64,000 nucleotides of DNA from Marinilabilia rubra (GCF_003121985.1 NZ_QEWP01000002.1:411992-475991), one strand, 5' to 3'. Counted from the first letter of the stretch, positions 34,309-43,122 are shown. The notes: generated from the sequence alone by a model not told the origin. Numbers and translations are program-made.

Positions 34309-36174
34309 TTACTTACTGCCAATTCCTTCATCATCTCTTGTTCCCAATTTTTGTGCTTCAATAATAGAAGTAAGGATTTTTTCAGTCTTGGAAGCGCTTT
34401 CTCCCAAAAGGAAAGCAATCTGCTGGACAGTCTCAAGGTTTTCACGGATAACCTCTCTGGCCCTTGTCACCACTTCTTCCCGCCTAACTTCAGGAGCTGT
34501 CAAATCTCTGATAATACCTCCTACTATTTTGTTTTTTTCTATGGTAAACACAGACACATTCAAAACCGAATCACCGATAGAGGTATCTCTTGTAAGTACA
34601 TCCTGTCCCGAATTTAGAACTGTTGCAAAAAGTTTGGGGAAAGGGAGAAGGGAAGACAATTCGGCACCTTTTAGTCCGGGAATCATTTCATTAATATGTT
34701 GCGCATCTTCACCAAGCATATTCACAAAGCTGTTATTCGATTCAATAATTTTCAAGTCTTCATCAACAATAACAACGCCTGCACGGATTTTATTCAACAT
34801 AGCCGTGGTGGTCTCTGCAGCCTGACGAGCCAGCTTTTCTTCTTCTCTGGCTTTTTCTTCACTTTGCTTTAATGCTTCTTTTGTTTTTTTGAGCTTTTCA
34901 TTCGTAGCATTCAACTTGCCAATAAATGTATGCAACTGATGAATTGTGTATGTATAACACATCTCATAATTGGTAAGACCCTGGCAATATGCGACTGCGA
35001 ACTCACGACAGGAAGGATAACCACAAGCACCGCACCCTAACTGGTCCTCCACCTTTGCTTTGCCCATTTCATGAAGGACTCGCTGAATTTCACTTTCGGC
35101 AGGATAAGGCAACCTTTGATCCTGCTCTTTAAAAGACTGGCTCAGATCAAGATCTCCAAAAGATTCTATTTGCTGTTGCCATTTTTCATAATCGAAATCT
35201 TTAAGCCGTTTTTTGACATATTTGATAACTTGAGACCGCCTGTAAAATTTTTTCCCCCTTGGTGAATTGCCGGGGCCCATAAGGCAACCTTCACAGTAAA
35301 AAAGATCAAGATGTTGTTGCAGGCCAATTTCTGTTTTAAACTCCTTAAGAGACTGTAAAAAATTACTTCTTCCGGCAGTGACAATAATACTGGCACTCAA
35401 CAGATCCTGATTAATATCTACAGACTGAAGCATTCCTCTGTTTATAGGAAAAAGTCCTCCTTTTCTTCCAATAGGCGGATCAAAATCGCTGAATTCCACT
35501 GAATTTTCGGTAATATGCTTTTCGGCAAACATCTCGCGTAATTCACCAAACGTTAAAACGCCATCCGTTTTTCCGTCCCCTTTAAACTTCCTTGCATCAT
35601 CTTTAGCTGCTACACAGGCAGTCAAATAGACCACCTTGGTATCTGCTCCGTACAGACGACGGGTAACCTTAGACATGGCCACATAAGGAGGAACAATTGG
35701 TGCCAGGTTGTCAACCAGTTCGGGATGATTCTTCTCCACATAAGCAGCCACTGGCGGACATTTGGTGGTGATGTAATATTTCCCCTGAAAGTTATAGAGT
35801 AATTCGCGGTATTTAAAGGAAACCAAATCGACCCCAAACGCTCCTTCCATTACATAATTAAACCCAAGAGCGCGAATCATGCCTACAAATTTCCTGTAAT
35901 CTGTAATGTCAACAAATTCTGATGAGATAGCCGGGTCGCAGACTGCTGCAACCGGGATATCTGCTTCCAGTAAATTTTTTACACGAACTTTTTCATCCCT
36001 CACCTCTATCGCATCCTGGGCACACATAGTTACACAATTACCACAACCAATACATCTTGAAGGTATTATCTCTGCATGTTTTTCTACGATGCGAATTGCT
36101 TTGGCAGGACATACCCGGATACAGGTAAGACTGAGGTTACATTTGTCTGGATCTACATGAATCAATTGAGCCAT
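34309..36174 (-). CDS. [FeFe]-hydrogenase-like PAS sensor, HydS type (621 aa)
   Basis: Multi-domain sensor. Two [4Fe-4S] motifs come first (C12/C18/C22 region and CIGCGNCVTMC at 41-51), then a degenerate H-cluster domain with C139 (KCPP), C187 (LTACVAAK) and C294/C297 (YCEGC). A CGACGYPSC cluster motif lies at 381-389, a coiled coil at about 420-465 and a PAS domain at about 465-570, with a final helical segment. The L3 motif is C-x2-C rather than C-x3-C and lacks GGGQP, so the site may hold an altered cluster. This is the architecture of HydS-type sensory hydrogenases. Its signal probably passes through PAS to the neighbouring phosphatase. Confidence 0.86.
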   Translation of the reverse strand: MAQLIHVDPDKCNLSLTCIRVCPAKAIRIVEKHAEIIPSRCIGCGNCVTMCAQDAIEVRDEKVRVKNLLEADIPVAAVCDPAISSEFVDITDYRKFVGMIRALGFNYVMEGAFGVDLVSFKYRELLYNFQGKYYITTKCPPVAAYVEKNHPELVDNLAPIVPPYVAMSKVTRRLYGADTKVVYLTACVAAKDDARKFKGDGKTDGVLTFGELREMFAEKHITENSVEFSDFDPPIGRKGGLFPINRGMLQSVDINQDLLSASIIVTAGRSNFLQSLKEFKTEIGLQQHLDLFYCEGCLMGPGNSPRGKKFYRRSQVIKYVKKRLKDFDYEKWQQQIESFGDLDLSQSFKEQDQRLPYPAESEIQRVLHEMGKAKVEDQLGCGACGYPSCREFAVAYCQGLTNYEMCYTYTIHQLHTFIGKLNATNEKLKKTKEALKQSEEKAREEEKLARQAAETTTAMLNKIRAGVVIVDEDLKIIESNNSFVNMLGEDAQHINEMIPGLKGAELSSLLPFPKLFATVLNSGQDVLTRDTSIGDSVLNVSVFTIEKNKIVGGIIRDLTAPEVRREEVVTRAREVIRENLETVQQIAFLLGESASKTEKILTSIIEAQKLGTRDDEGIGSK

Positions 36175-36259
36175 AATTTTATCTTAAAACCGGATCTGAT
36201 CAGTCTGAGAGGAACAACCTCAGACCCATTCCATTACTTTAATTAAAAAACGGGAAAAA

Positions 36260-36523
36260 TCATTCCTCAGCACCTTCGTCTGAAAAATATTCATTCAAAA
36301 TCTCAAAAACATTGTCAGATGTAACGTCTCGTATAACTTCTCCATTAATCTTCAAAATGGGCCCATGTTCACAAAGTCCGTCACACAAGTCTCCTCTGAA
36401 AAAAACCTGTTCCTCCAGATTGTGCTCTTTGAGATAGTTTTTTATTAGTTCCAGAGTATAACGGTTTCCTCTGGAAAAGCAAGAACTCCCAAGACATATG
36501 GTAATATCAGTTTCGTTACTCAT
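36260..36523 (-). CDS. Small thioredoxin-like [2Fe-2S] protein (87 aa)
   Basis: First gene of the sensor block. Cysteines C10-x4-C15 and C47-x3-C51 match the [2Fe-2S] site of the NuoE C-terminal (thioredoxin-like) domain. The helical N-terminal part of NuoE is missing, so it is a stand-alone ferredoxin. The C-terminus is very acidic. It lies 85 bp from the PAS-bearing hydrogenase-like gene, the nearest downstream partner. It could be the electron carrier to the sensors; this is inference. Confidence 0.85.
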   Translation of the reverse strand: MSNETDITICLGSSCFSRGNRYTLELIKNYLKEHNLEEQVFFRGDLCDGLCEHGPILKINGEVIRDVTSDNVFEILNEYFSDEGAEE

Positions 36524-36923
36524 AATCTTTTATTTTCGGATAAAAACACCTGACCACTTAAAATATTGAATTATCAGCATTAAATGGTAAACTCATTAAA
36601 ATTACATATTTTTAACTCACCAAATGATGATGAACTTCAATTTTAAACCATTAAAAATTATTTGAAATTTCTCAAATCAAAGCTCATGCTTAAGCATCAT
36701 TTCATTATTCCATCAAAACAAGTTCTATTTAGCCCTGTCTATAAATTAAGCAAACAGTGTCAAAAGTCATGTGCGTATTCAGAAAGCTTCATTTACAAGG
36801 CTTGCGAAGCCCGAAAATAGGCAGTCCCGATCCTTCGGGATGAGTTATTTTCGGGCAAGCGTAACACAGCAAGTGGTACTTTCTGACCAGACTCTATTTA
36901 GTCAATAACCTGAACATCTAAAC
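36524..36923. other. Divergent intergenic region
   Basis: About 400 bp between the sensor block (minus) and the universal-stress gene (plus). The first 200 bp are AT-rich with no TAnnTTTG box placed on the minus strand. The rest is taken up by the palindromic element at 36765-36900, which ends only 23 bp before the USP start codon. Confidence 0.5.
36765..36900. mobile_element. MITE-like palindromic element, copy 1
   Basis: About 135 bp sharing ordered blocks with 54412-54546: AGTCATGTG, TCAGAAAG, AAGGCTTGCGAAGCC, GTCCCGATCCTTCGGGATGAG, GGCAAGCG, GCAAGTGGTACTTT and CAGACTCTAT. The left and right halves are imperfect inverted repeats (TCAGAAAGC... against ...TACTTTCTGA) around CCCGATCCTTCGGGA. 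No coding capacity and no obvious target duplication. Confidence 0.7.
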
Positions 36924-37706
36924 ATGTCAAACATCTTCCTCCCCATATCGTCAAAAGAAGATTATAATGTTTTAGTGCCATTTTGCGAAAGACTGGCAAG
37001 AAGACTCGACTTCTCCCTGACCATTTCAACCTGTGAAGATCATGGCTTACAACTAAAAAATCAACTCAGGCCGCACGATGAGAGAGTAGTAGGTTCTGAA
37101 AAGAATTTTTACAAGGTGATTGAAAGTAATGTCAACAATGCTGAGGCGGATATCTCAATGGTTTGCATCTACCCAGGCACTATTAGGTTAGATGCAAACC
37201 ACAATTGTCTGAGATTTTTCTCAAGGTTAAGAACTCTCACTGTTCCATATTTTTTACTTCCCGATCTTATCCAAAAAAATTGGATGCCTGAAAATGTCTT
37301 TTTCCCGATATGCGCAAGAGACGGGGAAAAAGAAGCTTCGGCATGGGCCGGTTTTTGGACACGTCATACAGGCGGACAACTCCATCTTGTTCACCCCAAA
37401 ATTAAATACCACGACAAACATAAGGCGGTATTCGCCAACCTGAACTTTATCAAAAGGTTACTGGAGAAGTCGGGGATTGCTTATAAAACCCTGAGTTATG
37501 GCTTTAATAAAAAAGAGACTGTGAGTTACTCCCTGGAAATGGCAAAAAGGAGTAATTCGGGATTGCTTATTCTGTCTGCAAATCGCCTAAATTCTCCTGA
37601 ATACATTTTCACAGGGCCACCCGAAAAGAAGATATTAAAAAACCGGAGCAATACCCCGGTTCTTTTCGTCAATCCACGACACGACTTATATTTGCCATGT
37701 GGATAG
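36924..37706 (+). CDS. Universal stress protein-like protein (260 aa)
   Basis: Cytoplasmic protein of the UspA superfamily, probably two degenerate Usp folds in tandem. The second half ends with the typical SGLLILSAN...NTPVLFVNP pattern. The nucleotide-binding G-x2-G-x9-G(S/T) motif is not clearly present in the first half. Lone plus-strand gene inside the hydrogenase island, convergent with hydA-2 with only one base between the stop codons. The role is unknown; a redox- or stress-linked regulator is plausible from context. Confidence 0.7.
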   Translation: MSNIFLPISSKEDYNVLVPFCERLARRLDFSLTISTCEDHGLQLKNQLRPHDERVVGSEKNFYKVIESNVNNAEADISMVCIYPGTIRLDANHNCLRFFSRLRTLTVPYFLLPDLIQKNWMPENVFFPICARDGEKEASAWAGFWTRHTGGQLHLVHPKIKYHDKHKAVFANLNFIKRLLEKSGIAYKTLSYGFNKKETVSYSLEMAKRSNSGLLILSANRLNSPEYIFTGPPEKKILKNRSNTPVLFVNPRHDLYLPCG

Positions 37707-37707
37707 G

Positions 37708-39498
37708 TTAATATCGTTGACGGGCAACATAATTTGTATGTAACAATTCATGCGACTTATGTCCCAAAGGCTCATGCAGGAATTCCTCATAAATCTGTAC
37801 AATTTCAGGATTCTCATGCGATTTTCGAATTTTCTTTCCGGAGTCTTCTCTGTAAATAGCTTCAGATCTTTTCTTCCTTATTTCGGGAGAAGTGGGCAGA
37901 GGCTGACCACCGCCACCTAAGCAGCCTCCGGGACATGCCATTATCTCAATAAAATGGTAGTCGGCTTTTCCGCTTTTCACAGCTTCCATTACCTTTTTGG
38001 CATTCGACAATCCGTGTGCAACACAGGTTTTAACCTCTACTCCATCCAAAAAATCCCATTCAGGCACCGGATCTTCAATCTTTATAGAAGCTTCACGGAC
38101 ATTCTCCATACCTCTGACCGGTGTAATATTTAATCCGTCGAAAGGAACTTCTCTTCCGGTTACTACTTCATAAACCGTACGCAAGGCAGCTTCCATTACG
38201 CCTCCTGTAGCGCCAAAAATAACAGCCGCACCGGAACTTTCACCCATAATACTGTCATAATCATCATCGGGTAATGAACCAAAATCGATACCTGCCTGCT
38301 TCACCATCAAAGCAAGCTCACGGGTAGTTACCACATAATCCACATCCTGATATCCACTTGCACGCATTTCGGGACGGTTGGCTTCAAACTTCTTAGCAGT
38401 ACATGGCATTACGGAAACGCTTACCATATTCGCAGGATCTACCCCCATCTTTTGGGCATAAAATGTTTTGGCCAGGGCTCCAAACATTTGTTGAGGAGAT
38501 TTGGCAGTAGAAAGATTCTCCAGCATATCAGGGAAGGTATGCTCAATGAACTTAATCCAACCGGGCGAACAGGAAGTAGTCATAGGAATCTTAACATCCG
38601 GATCTTTGTCTTTTAAGGCCCTTTTCAACCGATGAAGTAGTTCATTTCCTTCCTCTATAATGGTAAGGTCGGCAGAAAAATCGGTATCCAAAACAGCATT
38701 AAACCCAATTCGGCGAAGAGCCGCTACCATTTTGCCGGTAACAATCTCTCCCGGTTTCATATCCAGGGCCTCTCCTAAAGCAATTCTCACTGCCGGAGCT
38801 GTCTGAACCACAACAAACTTTTCGGGATTGTATAGGGCATCCCAAACCTCATTGATATAAACCTTTTCAGTTAAAGCTCCCGTTGGACAACGATTAACAC
38901 ACTGACCGCAATTGGTGCAAACTACTTCATAAATCGGTTTCTCAAAAAAGGTGGACACTTTCATTTCACCCCCCTTATGTGCTACGGTAAGAGCACTAAT
39001 GCTTTGAATTTGATCGCAGGTTCTGACACACCGTTGACACCGAATGCACTTAGAGTCATCTTTTATGATGGAAGGGGAAAACTCATCCACAGTATATCCC
39101 TTCAATGGTACCAATGGAATAAAACCATTCTCCCCTACAATATATTCATTGGTTAAAGACTGAAGTTCGCACTTGCCATTCTTGTAACAAGTGGTACATT
39201 CTGCGCGATGTTCAGCAATCAAAAGTTCAATTATTTGCTTGCGTGAATTTCGAACTTTCAAACTATTGGTAAAAATCTCCATCCCCTCACTAACCGGGTT
39301 TGCACAAGCTGGCTGAAGGCGGTCAAGCCCCGCCTGTTCCACAACACAAACACGGCAGTTTCCGGCAACGCACAGATCCTCATGATGACACAATGTAGGA
39401 ATGCGAATATTTATCTTTTTAGCAGCCTCAAGAATCGTAGTTCCTTCATCAACCGAGACGCTAAGATTATCTATTTTTAAGTTTACTTGTTCCTTCAT
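37708..39498 (-). CDS. hydA: [FeFe]-hydrogenase catalytic subunit HydA-2 (596 aa)
   Basis: Second catalytic subunit, same domain order as HydA-1: [2Fe-2S] (C37, C48, C51, C65), His-ligated cluster H97-x3-C101-x2-C104-x5-C110, and two [4Fe-4S] motifs (C151-C161, C194-C204). L2 is MPCTAKK (C366) and L3 MACPGGC (C522, C526) with GGGGQP. L1 reads TSCSPGW: the residue before Pro, Ser311, replaces the Cys that ligates the cubane in the canonical TSCCPGW (codons TGT TCG on the minus strand). I recall TSCSPGW in other HydA sequences but cannot check it here. It closes the hydC2-hydB2-hydA2 operon. Confidence 0.93.
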   Translation of the reverse strand: MKEQVNLKIDNLSVSVDEGTTILEAAKKINIRIPTLCHHEDLCVAGNCRVCVVEQAGLDRLQPACANPVSEGMEIFTNSLKVRNSRKQIIELLIAEHRAECTTCYKNGKCELQSLTNEYIVGENGFIPLVPLKGYTVDEFSPSIIKDDSKCIRCQRCVRTCDQIQSISALTVAHKGGEMKVSTFFEKPIYEVVCTNCGQCVNRCPTGALTEKVYINEVWDALYNPEKFVVVQTAPAVRIALGEALDMKPGEIVTGKMVAALRRIGFNAVLDTDFSADLTIIEEGNELLHRLKRALKDKDPDVKIPMTTSCSPGWIKFIEHTFPDMLENLSTAKSPQQMFGALAKTFYAQKMGVDPANMVSVSVMPCTAKKFEANRPEMRASGYQDVDYVVTTRELALMVKQAGIDFGSLPDDDYDSIMGESSGAAVIFGATGGVMEAALRTVYEVVTGREVPFDGLNITPVRGMENVREASIKIEDPVPEWDFLDGVEVKTCVAHGLSNAKKVMEAVKSGKADYHFIEIMACPGGCLGGGGQPLPTSPEIRKKRSEAIYREDSGKKIRKSHENPEIVQIYEEFLHEPLGHKSHELLHTNYVARQRY

Positions 39499-39517
39499 AG
39501 CAAAACAGGATTTGGCA

Positions 39518-40696
39518 TTAATAAATCATTTCTTCGCGGAAATTTTCCACGATTGAGCTGAACGAGTTGGCCACTGATTGTCCCAGTCCACATTTGGCAG
39601 TAATCCTCATTGTTTCGGCCAGGGAAAGCAACTGTTCAAGATACAGGGACGACTTATCTCCACGCTTTACGGCTTCTATGCCCAAAAGCAACTGTTGGGT
39701 TCCAACACGACAAGGTGTACATTGGCCACAGCTCTCTTCTACAAAAAAGTCAAGATAATTGTGAAGGACATTGTACATAGATCTTGAAGAATTGAAAATC
39801 ATCATTGATCCTCCGGTGGGCAAAGAAACACCGGTAAGTTTACCTTTATAGCCGATTACTGTTTTGTCAAACTTTTTCCTGGGAACACAAAAACCTGCAG
39901 CTCCTCCAACCTGCACAGCTTTGGCATCGCCATCTCCAAAATCATCCACAAACTTTTGAAGAGTCATCCCAAATTCCAGCTCATAAATTCCAGGGGTGGG
40001 CGTATCCCCACTAACAGAAAACACCTTACTCCCCCTACTGTCTTTCACACCAAGGTCTTTAAACTTTTCAGGCCCATATTTAAATATGGAGTATGTATGC
40101 GCCAGCGTTTCAACATTATTAATAACTGTTGGACCACCTTTGTAACCTGCATCTGTTGGAAAAGGAGGTTTATTTCGAGGCTCTCCCCGATGACCTTCCA
40201 TGCTTTCAAAAAGAGAAGTTTCTTCTCCGCAAATGTAAGCTCCGCATCCAAGGAATATTTCGATTCGAAAATCAAGATTCAACTTGTCCAGTAATTCATG
40301 AAATTCATCAATGGTTTTATTTAGTTGTGGAACCAGAAATTTATACTCACCCCGTAGATAAATATATCCCTTTTGAGAACCAATAATTCTGGCACAAATG
40401 GCCATTCCTGCCATCACTTTGTGAGGTACACTGGATAATATTTCCCGATCCTTAAATGTTCCCGGTTCCCCCTCATCAGCATTGCAAATAACATATTTTT
40501 CTTTCCCCGTTGCCTCCGCAGATAGTTTCCACTTGAGGCCGGTGGGAAATCCGGCTCCTCCCCGCCCTTTAAGTCCGGAGCTGATCAAATCTTCAATCAA
40601 TTCTTCGTTCGAGCGTTTTAGTGACTTCTCAAGAATAACATCGGCATCATGTTCATTCTTGAATATCAAATCGAGACGTTTGAGACTTTTATTCAT
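39518..40696 (-). CDS. hydB: Flavin subunit HydB-2, short form (392 aa)
   Basis: NuoF-like subunit with the FMN/NADH fold (GLKGRGGAGFPTGLKW near 42-57, GCGAYICGEETSLF near 153) and the [4Fe-4S] site SCGQCTPCRVG with the late AKCGLGQ Cys. Compared with HydB-1 it lacks both the N-terminal thioredoxin-like [2Fe-2S] domain and the C-terminal ferredoxin domain, ending NFREEMIY. The frame is full and uninterrupted, so this is an architecture, not a truncation. Without the ferredoxin domain the complex is more likely NADH-dependent than bifurcating. It is 19 bp before hydA-2. Confidence 0.93.
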   Translation of the reverse strand: MNKSLKRLDLIFKNEHDADVILEKSLKRSNEELIEDLISSGLKGRGGAGFPTGLKWKLSAEATGKEKYVICNADEGEPGTFKDREILSSVPHKVMAGMAICARIIGSQKGYIYLRGEYKFLVPQLNKTIDEFHELLDKLNLDFRIEIFLGCGAYICGEETSLFESMEGHRGEPRNKPPFPTDAGYKGGPTVINNVETLAHTYSIFKYGPEKFKDLGVKDSRGSKVFSVSGDTPTPGIYELEFGMTLQKFVDDFGDGDAKAVQVGGAAGFCVPRKKFDKTVIGYKGKLTGVSLPTGGSMMIFNSSRSMYNVLHNYLDFFVEESCGQCTPCRVGTQQLLLGIEAVKRGDKSSLYLEQLLSLAETMRITAKCGLGQSVANSFSSIVENFREEMIY

Positions 40697-40845
40697 AGTT
40701 TGGATTTTTCATTCGTGAAAAACAAAATTAACTAACTGGCAGAATGGAACTCACGTTGAATTCTGTTCATGCTCTTTTGAGAATTAAGCACTTCAAAAAT
40801 CATGTTCGCTTCATTAATACAAAAAAAGGATCCGGCCAGGTATAT

Positions 40846-41328
40846 TTAGGAAGCAACCTGTTTCTCTTCCTGCCTGTATTTATTAACGATATCTCTCACT
40901 TTTCCGGGAGTCAACTCGGTAAAAGGAGCATCATTAATTAGCATGGCAGGTCCCTTGTGACATTGTCCCAGGCAATTGGTTTCTTTAAGTGTAAACAGTC
41001 CGTCAGGAGTCGTTTCTCCCAAATTGACCTTCAGCAATTCTTCAAGCTCCTTAATAATTTGGTTTTTGCCATGCATCATGCAGGTAATGGTTTTGCATAT
41101 GCGGATGACATATTTTCCACATTTTTTTGTTTCAAGAAATGAATAGAAAGTAGCCGTACCGTAAACTTTTGCTGCTGAAATATCCAACTCACGAGCAATA
41201 TCAACCATATCATCCTCCGATATGATATGTTTTTGCTCATATACATTTTCAAGAATAGGCAGCAGACTCTCCTCCTTCCGCCCAAATTTGTCGGCAAGTT
41301 TTTTAATGGTTTCGTTGGTTTGAAGCAT
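40846..41328 (-). CDS. hydC: NuoE-like subunit HydC-2 (160 aa)
   Basis: [2Fe-2S] subunit of the second hydrogenase: C78-x4-C83 (CKTITC) and C119-x3-C123 (CLGQC), after a helical N-terminal domain. The start at 41328 (MLQTNETIKK) gives the family length; an upstream in-frame ATG at 41385 would add a hydrophobic 19-residue stretch unlike the family. First gene of the hydC-hydB-hydA operon, an order different from the hydB-hydA-hydC order of hydrogenase 1. 149 bp separate it from hydB-2, a larger gap than between the later genes. Confidence 0.92.
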   Translation of the reverse strand: MLQTNETIKKLADKFGRKEESLLPILENVYEQKHIISEDDMVDIARELDISAAKVYGTATFYSFLETKKCGKYVIRICKTITCMMHGKNQIIKELEELLKVNLGETTPDGLFTLKETNCLGQCHKGPAMLINDAPFTELTPGKVRDIVNKYRQEEKQVAS

Positions 41329-41545
41329 AGAGCTGATTTTTAGAAAAATAATAAATTGAAGAATTTTTTCTCTAATAAATTTCATGCTAATAAATTACAT
41401 TTCATATGACTTTTGTCATCTTTTTAAACTTAAAACATAGTCGTAAACAATTTTTAATGATTCTAAGTTCATTGCAGGATTTAAGGATATTTGATTTTAT
41501 TTTCATAGGTTTTTTGCCGAAATTTGCAATACAAAATCTGTAGAA

Positions 41546-42238
41546 GTGAATAGTTATTTGAAAAGACGGATTGCAGAAGGGGAACATCTTCAGCAGGATT
41601 TTAAATTTGCCATCAACGACAGCAAGAAAATAGCCAGGTCTCTGACTGCTTTTGCCAATACCGAAGGGGGCCGATTGCTCGTTGGCGTAAAAGATAACGG
41701 TCGTATTGCCGGTGTTTCCAGCGAAGAAGAGTTTTATATGGTTGAAGCAGCTGCAAACCGGTATTGCAAGCCGCCCATAGCCTTCGAACCTCACGAACAC
41801 AAAATTGAAGGAAAAACGGTGGTCGAAATCATTGTACCCAAAAGTGACCAAAAACCTCATAAAGCCCCTACCCGAGACGGGAAATATAAGGTCTATGTCA
41901 GGGTAAAAGATCAAAACCTTCTTGCCAACAGAATCCTGCTTAAAGTCTGGATGCGCGAAAAGAAAAGCGCAGGCACTTTTTTCCAACTGCAAGAGCCCGA
42001 GCAAATACTGCTTACTTATTTAAATAAGAAAGATCAATACATCACTCATTCCAAATTCACCAGAATTGCAAGTATTTCCAGGAAAAAGGCAGAAAAAATA
42101 CTGGTTAACCTGATTGTACTGGGAATCCTTGAAATCAAATTAACTGAAAATGGGGCTTTTTATTGCCTCAGGGAAGACCAGAAGGAGTTAGATGATTTGG
42201 ATTCGAGACCATTGCCGGGTGAGATAAAGTCTATATAG
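41546..42238 (+). CDS. AlbA_2/Schlafen-type DNA-binding domain protein (230 aa)
   Basis: The N-terminal AlbA_2-like domain contains the pattern GEHLQQDFKFAINDSKKIARSLTAFANTEGG, then GGRLLVGVKDNG. It is followed by a linker and a winged-helix-like C-terminal domain (about 150-215). The start is GTG at 41546, the first start codon in frame that keeps the conserved N-terminus. Family members are often called putative transcriptional regulators, and some act in RNA or phage-related processes. It stands alone, divergent from hydC-2. No target is evident. Confidence 0.82.
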   Translation: MNSYLKRRIAEGEHLQQDFKFAINDSKKIARSLTAFANTEGGRLLVGVKDNGRIAGVSSEEEFYMVEAAANRYCKPPIAFEPHEHKIEGKTVVEIIVPKSDQKPHKAPTRDGKYKVYVRVKDQNLLANRILLKVWMREKKSAGTFFQLQEPEQILLTYLNKKDQYITHSKFTRIASISRKKAEKILVNLIVLGILEIKLTENGAFYCLREDQKELDDLDSRPLPGEIKSI

Positions 42239-42507
42239 GGAGAGGTTTCAAAAAACCATTATTCAATTACTGAATCTATTCATTATTAATATTTTAACCC
42301 TCAAACCCCAAATCTAAAGTTCTCTTTTATATTTATCCTGCCTCTATTCCGCATTCAGAAGGGCATACCGGGAACAGACTTCAAACTGACAATTAATTTC
42401 TTTTAAAAAAGTGCCTTTTTCACCAAACCAGAAACAAACAATTTCATAATAAGCACGTTGGGTCTAACAAAGAAAATTAATTTGAGAACCATAAAAATTG
42501 TTTTATT

Positions 42508-43122
42508 ATGAATAATTCAAAAGCACTAATTACGGCATTTGCATTTTTCATCGGTTTAATGAATGTTCAGGGACAGGTTACTGTTGCTACTGATAAGAAT
42601 TTAGAAGCAGCAGATTTTAATGAATACAAAACATTTACATTTGCAGACCATATTGAGGATGCTTCGGACAATTCGTTCTTTTGGGACAGTGAATTATTGA
42701 AAATTGTCGCGCGGGAGGAGATAAAAGACGAACTGGAAGCTCTCGGATACAATTACATAAACAGCCCCGAAGCTGACTTCTTGATCAATTTTAGATTTTT
42801 TGAAAAAGAAACGGAGTTTACAGGATGGACAGATAATTATGCAGATGAACACTACTGGGGTTCAATGGAGATGCGAAAGAAATCCATTGGGTTAACCCCC
42901 TCCCCCGAAGTAAGAGAGGCAGGTGATGCAGAAACCTACCACCTTGACAAAGGTAGTTTACTCATTCAATTTGCCGACCTTAAAAAAAACATAACGGTAT
43001 GGCAGGGTTATTCATCAGGAATTATCGAAGATACCAGCATTCTTGATCCGGAAAAAGACAGGATTGATACAGCTGTTGAGATGATTTTTGATGAATACAA
43101 TTTTTCTGCTTACGAGCATTAA
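42508..43122 (+). CDS. DUF4136-domain secreted protein (204 aa)
   Basis: Signal peptide at 1-22 (MNNSKALITAFAFFIGLMNVQG). The mature part has the DUF4136 pattern: an N-terminal FNEYKTFTF strand, a helical segment with AREEIKDELEALGY, then SPEADFLINFRFF and LIQFADLKKNITVWQG. Such proteins are usually periplasmic or outer-membrane lipoproteins of unknown role; this one has no lipobox Cys. Monocistronic, ended by the strong hairpin at 43141-43177. Confidence 0.82.
   Translation: MNNSKALITAFAFFIGLMNVQGQVTVATDKNLEAADFNEYKTFTFADHIEDASDNSFFWDSELLKIVAREEIKDELEALGYNYINSPEADFLINFRFFEKETEFTGWTDNYADEHYWGSMEMRKKSIGLTPSPEVREAGDAETYHLDKGSLLIQFADLKKNITVWQGYSSGIIEDTSILDPEKDRIDTAVEMIFDEYNFSAYEH

Noticed and set aside
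41329..41385. N-terminal extension of HydC-2 by 19 codons
   Set aside because: It is hydrophobic and unlike NuoE-type N-termini; the internal ATG at 41328 matches HydC-1 better.
41406..41419. ATGAC-TTTT-GTCAT inverted repeat upstream of hydC-2
   Set aside because: Short arms with a T spacer are likely by chance in AT-rich DNA; no second copy was found near the hydrogenase genes.
41402..42004. A 200-codon minus-strand frame opposite the AlbA_2-type gene
   Set aside because: The plus-strand frame has clear family motifs; the antisense frame has none.
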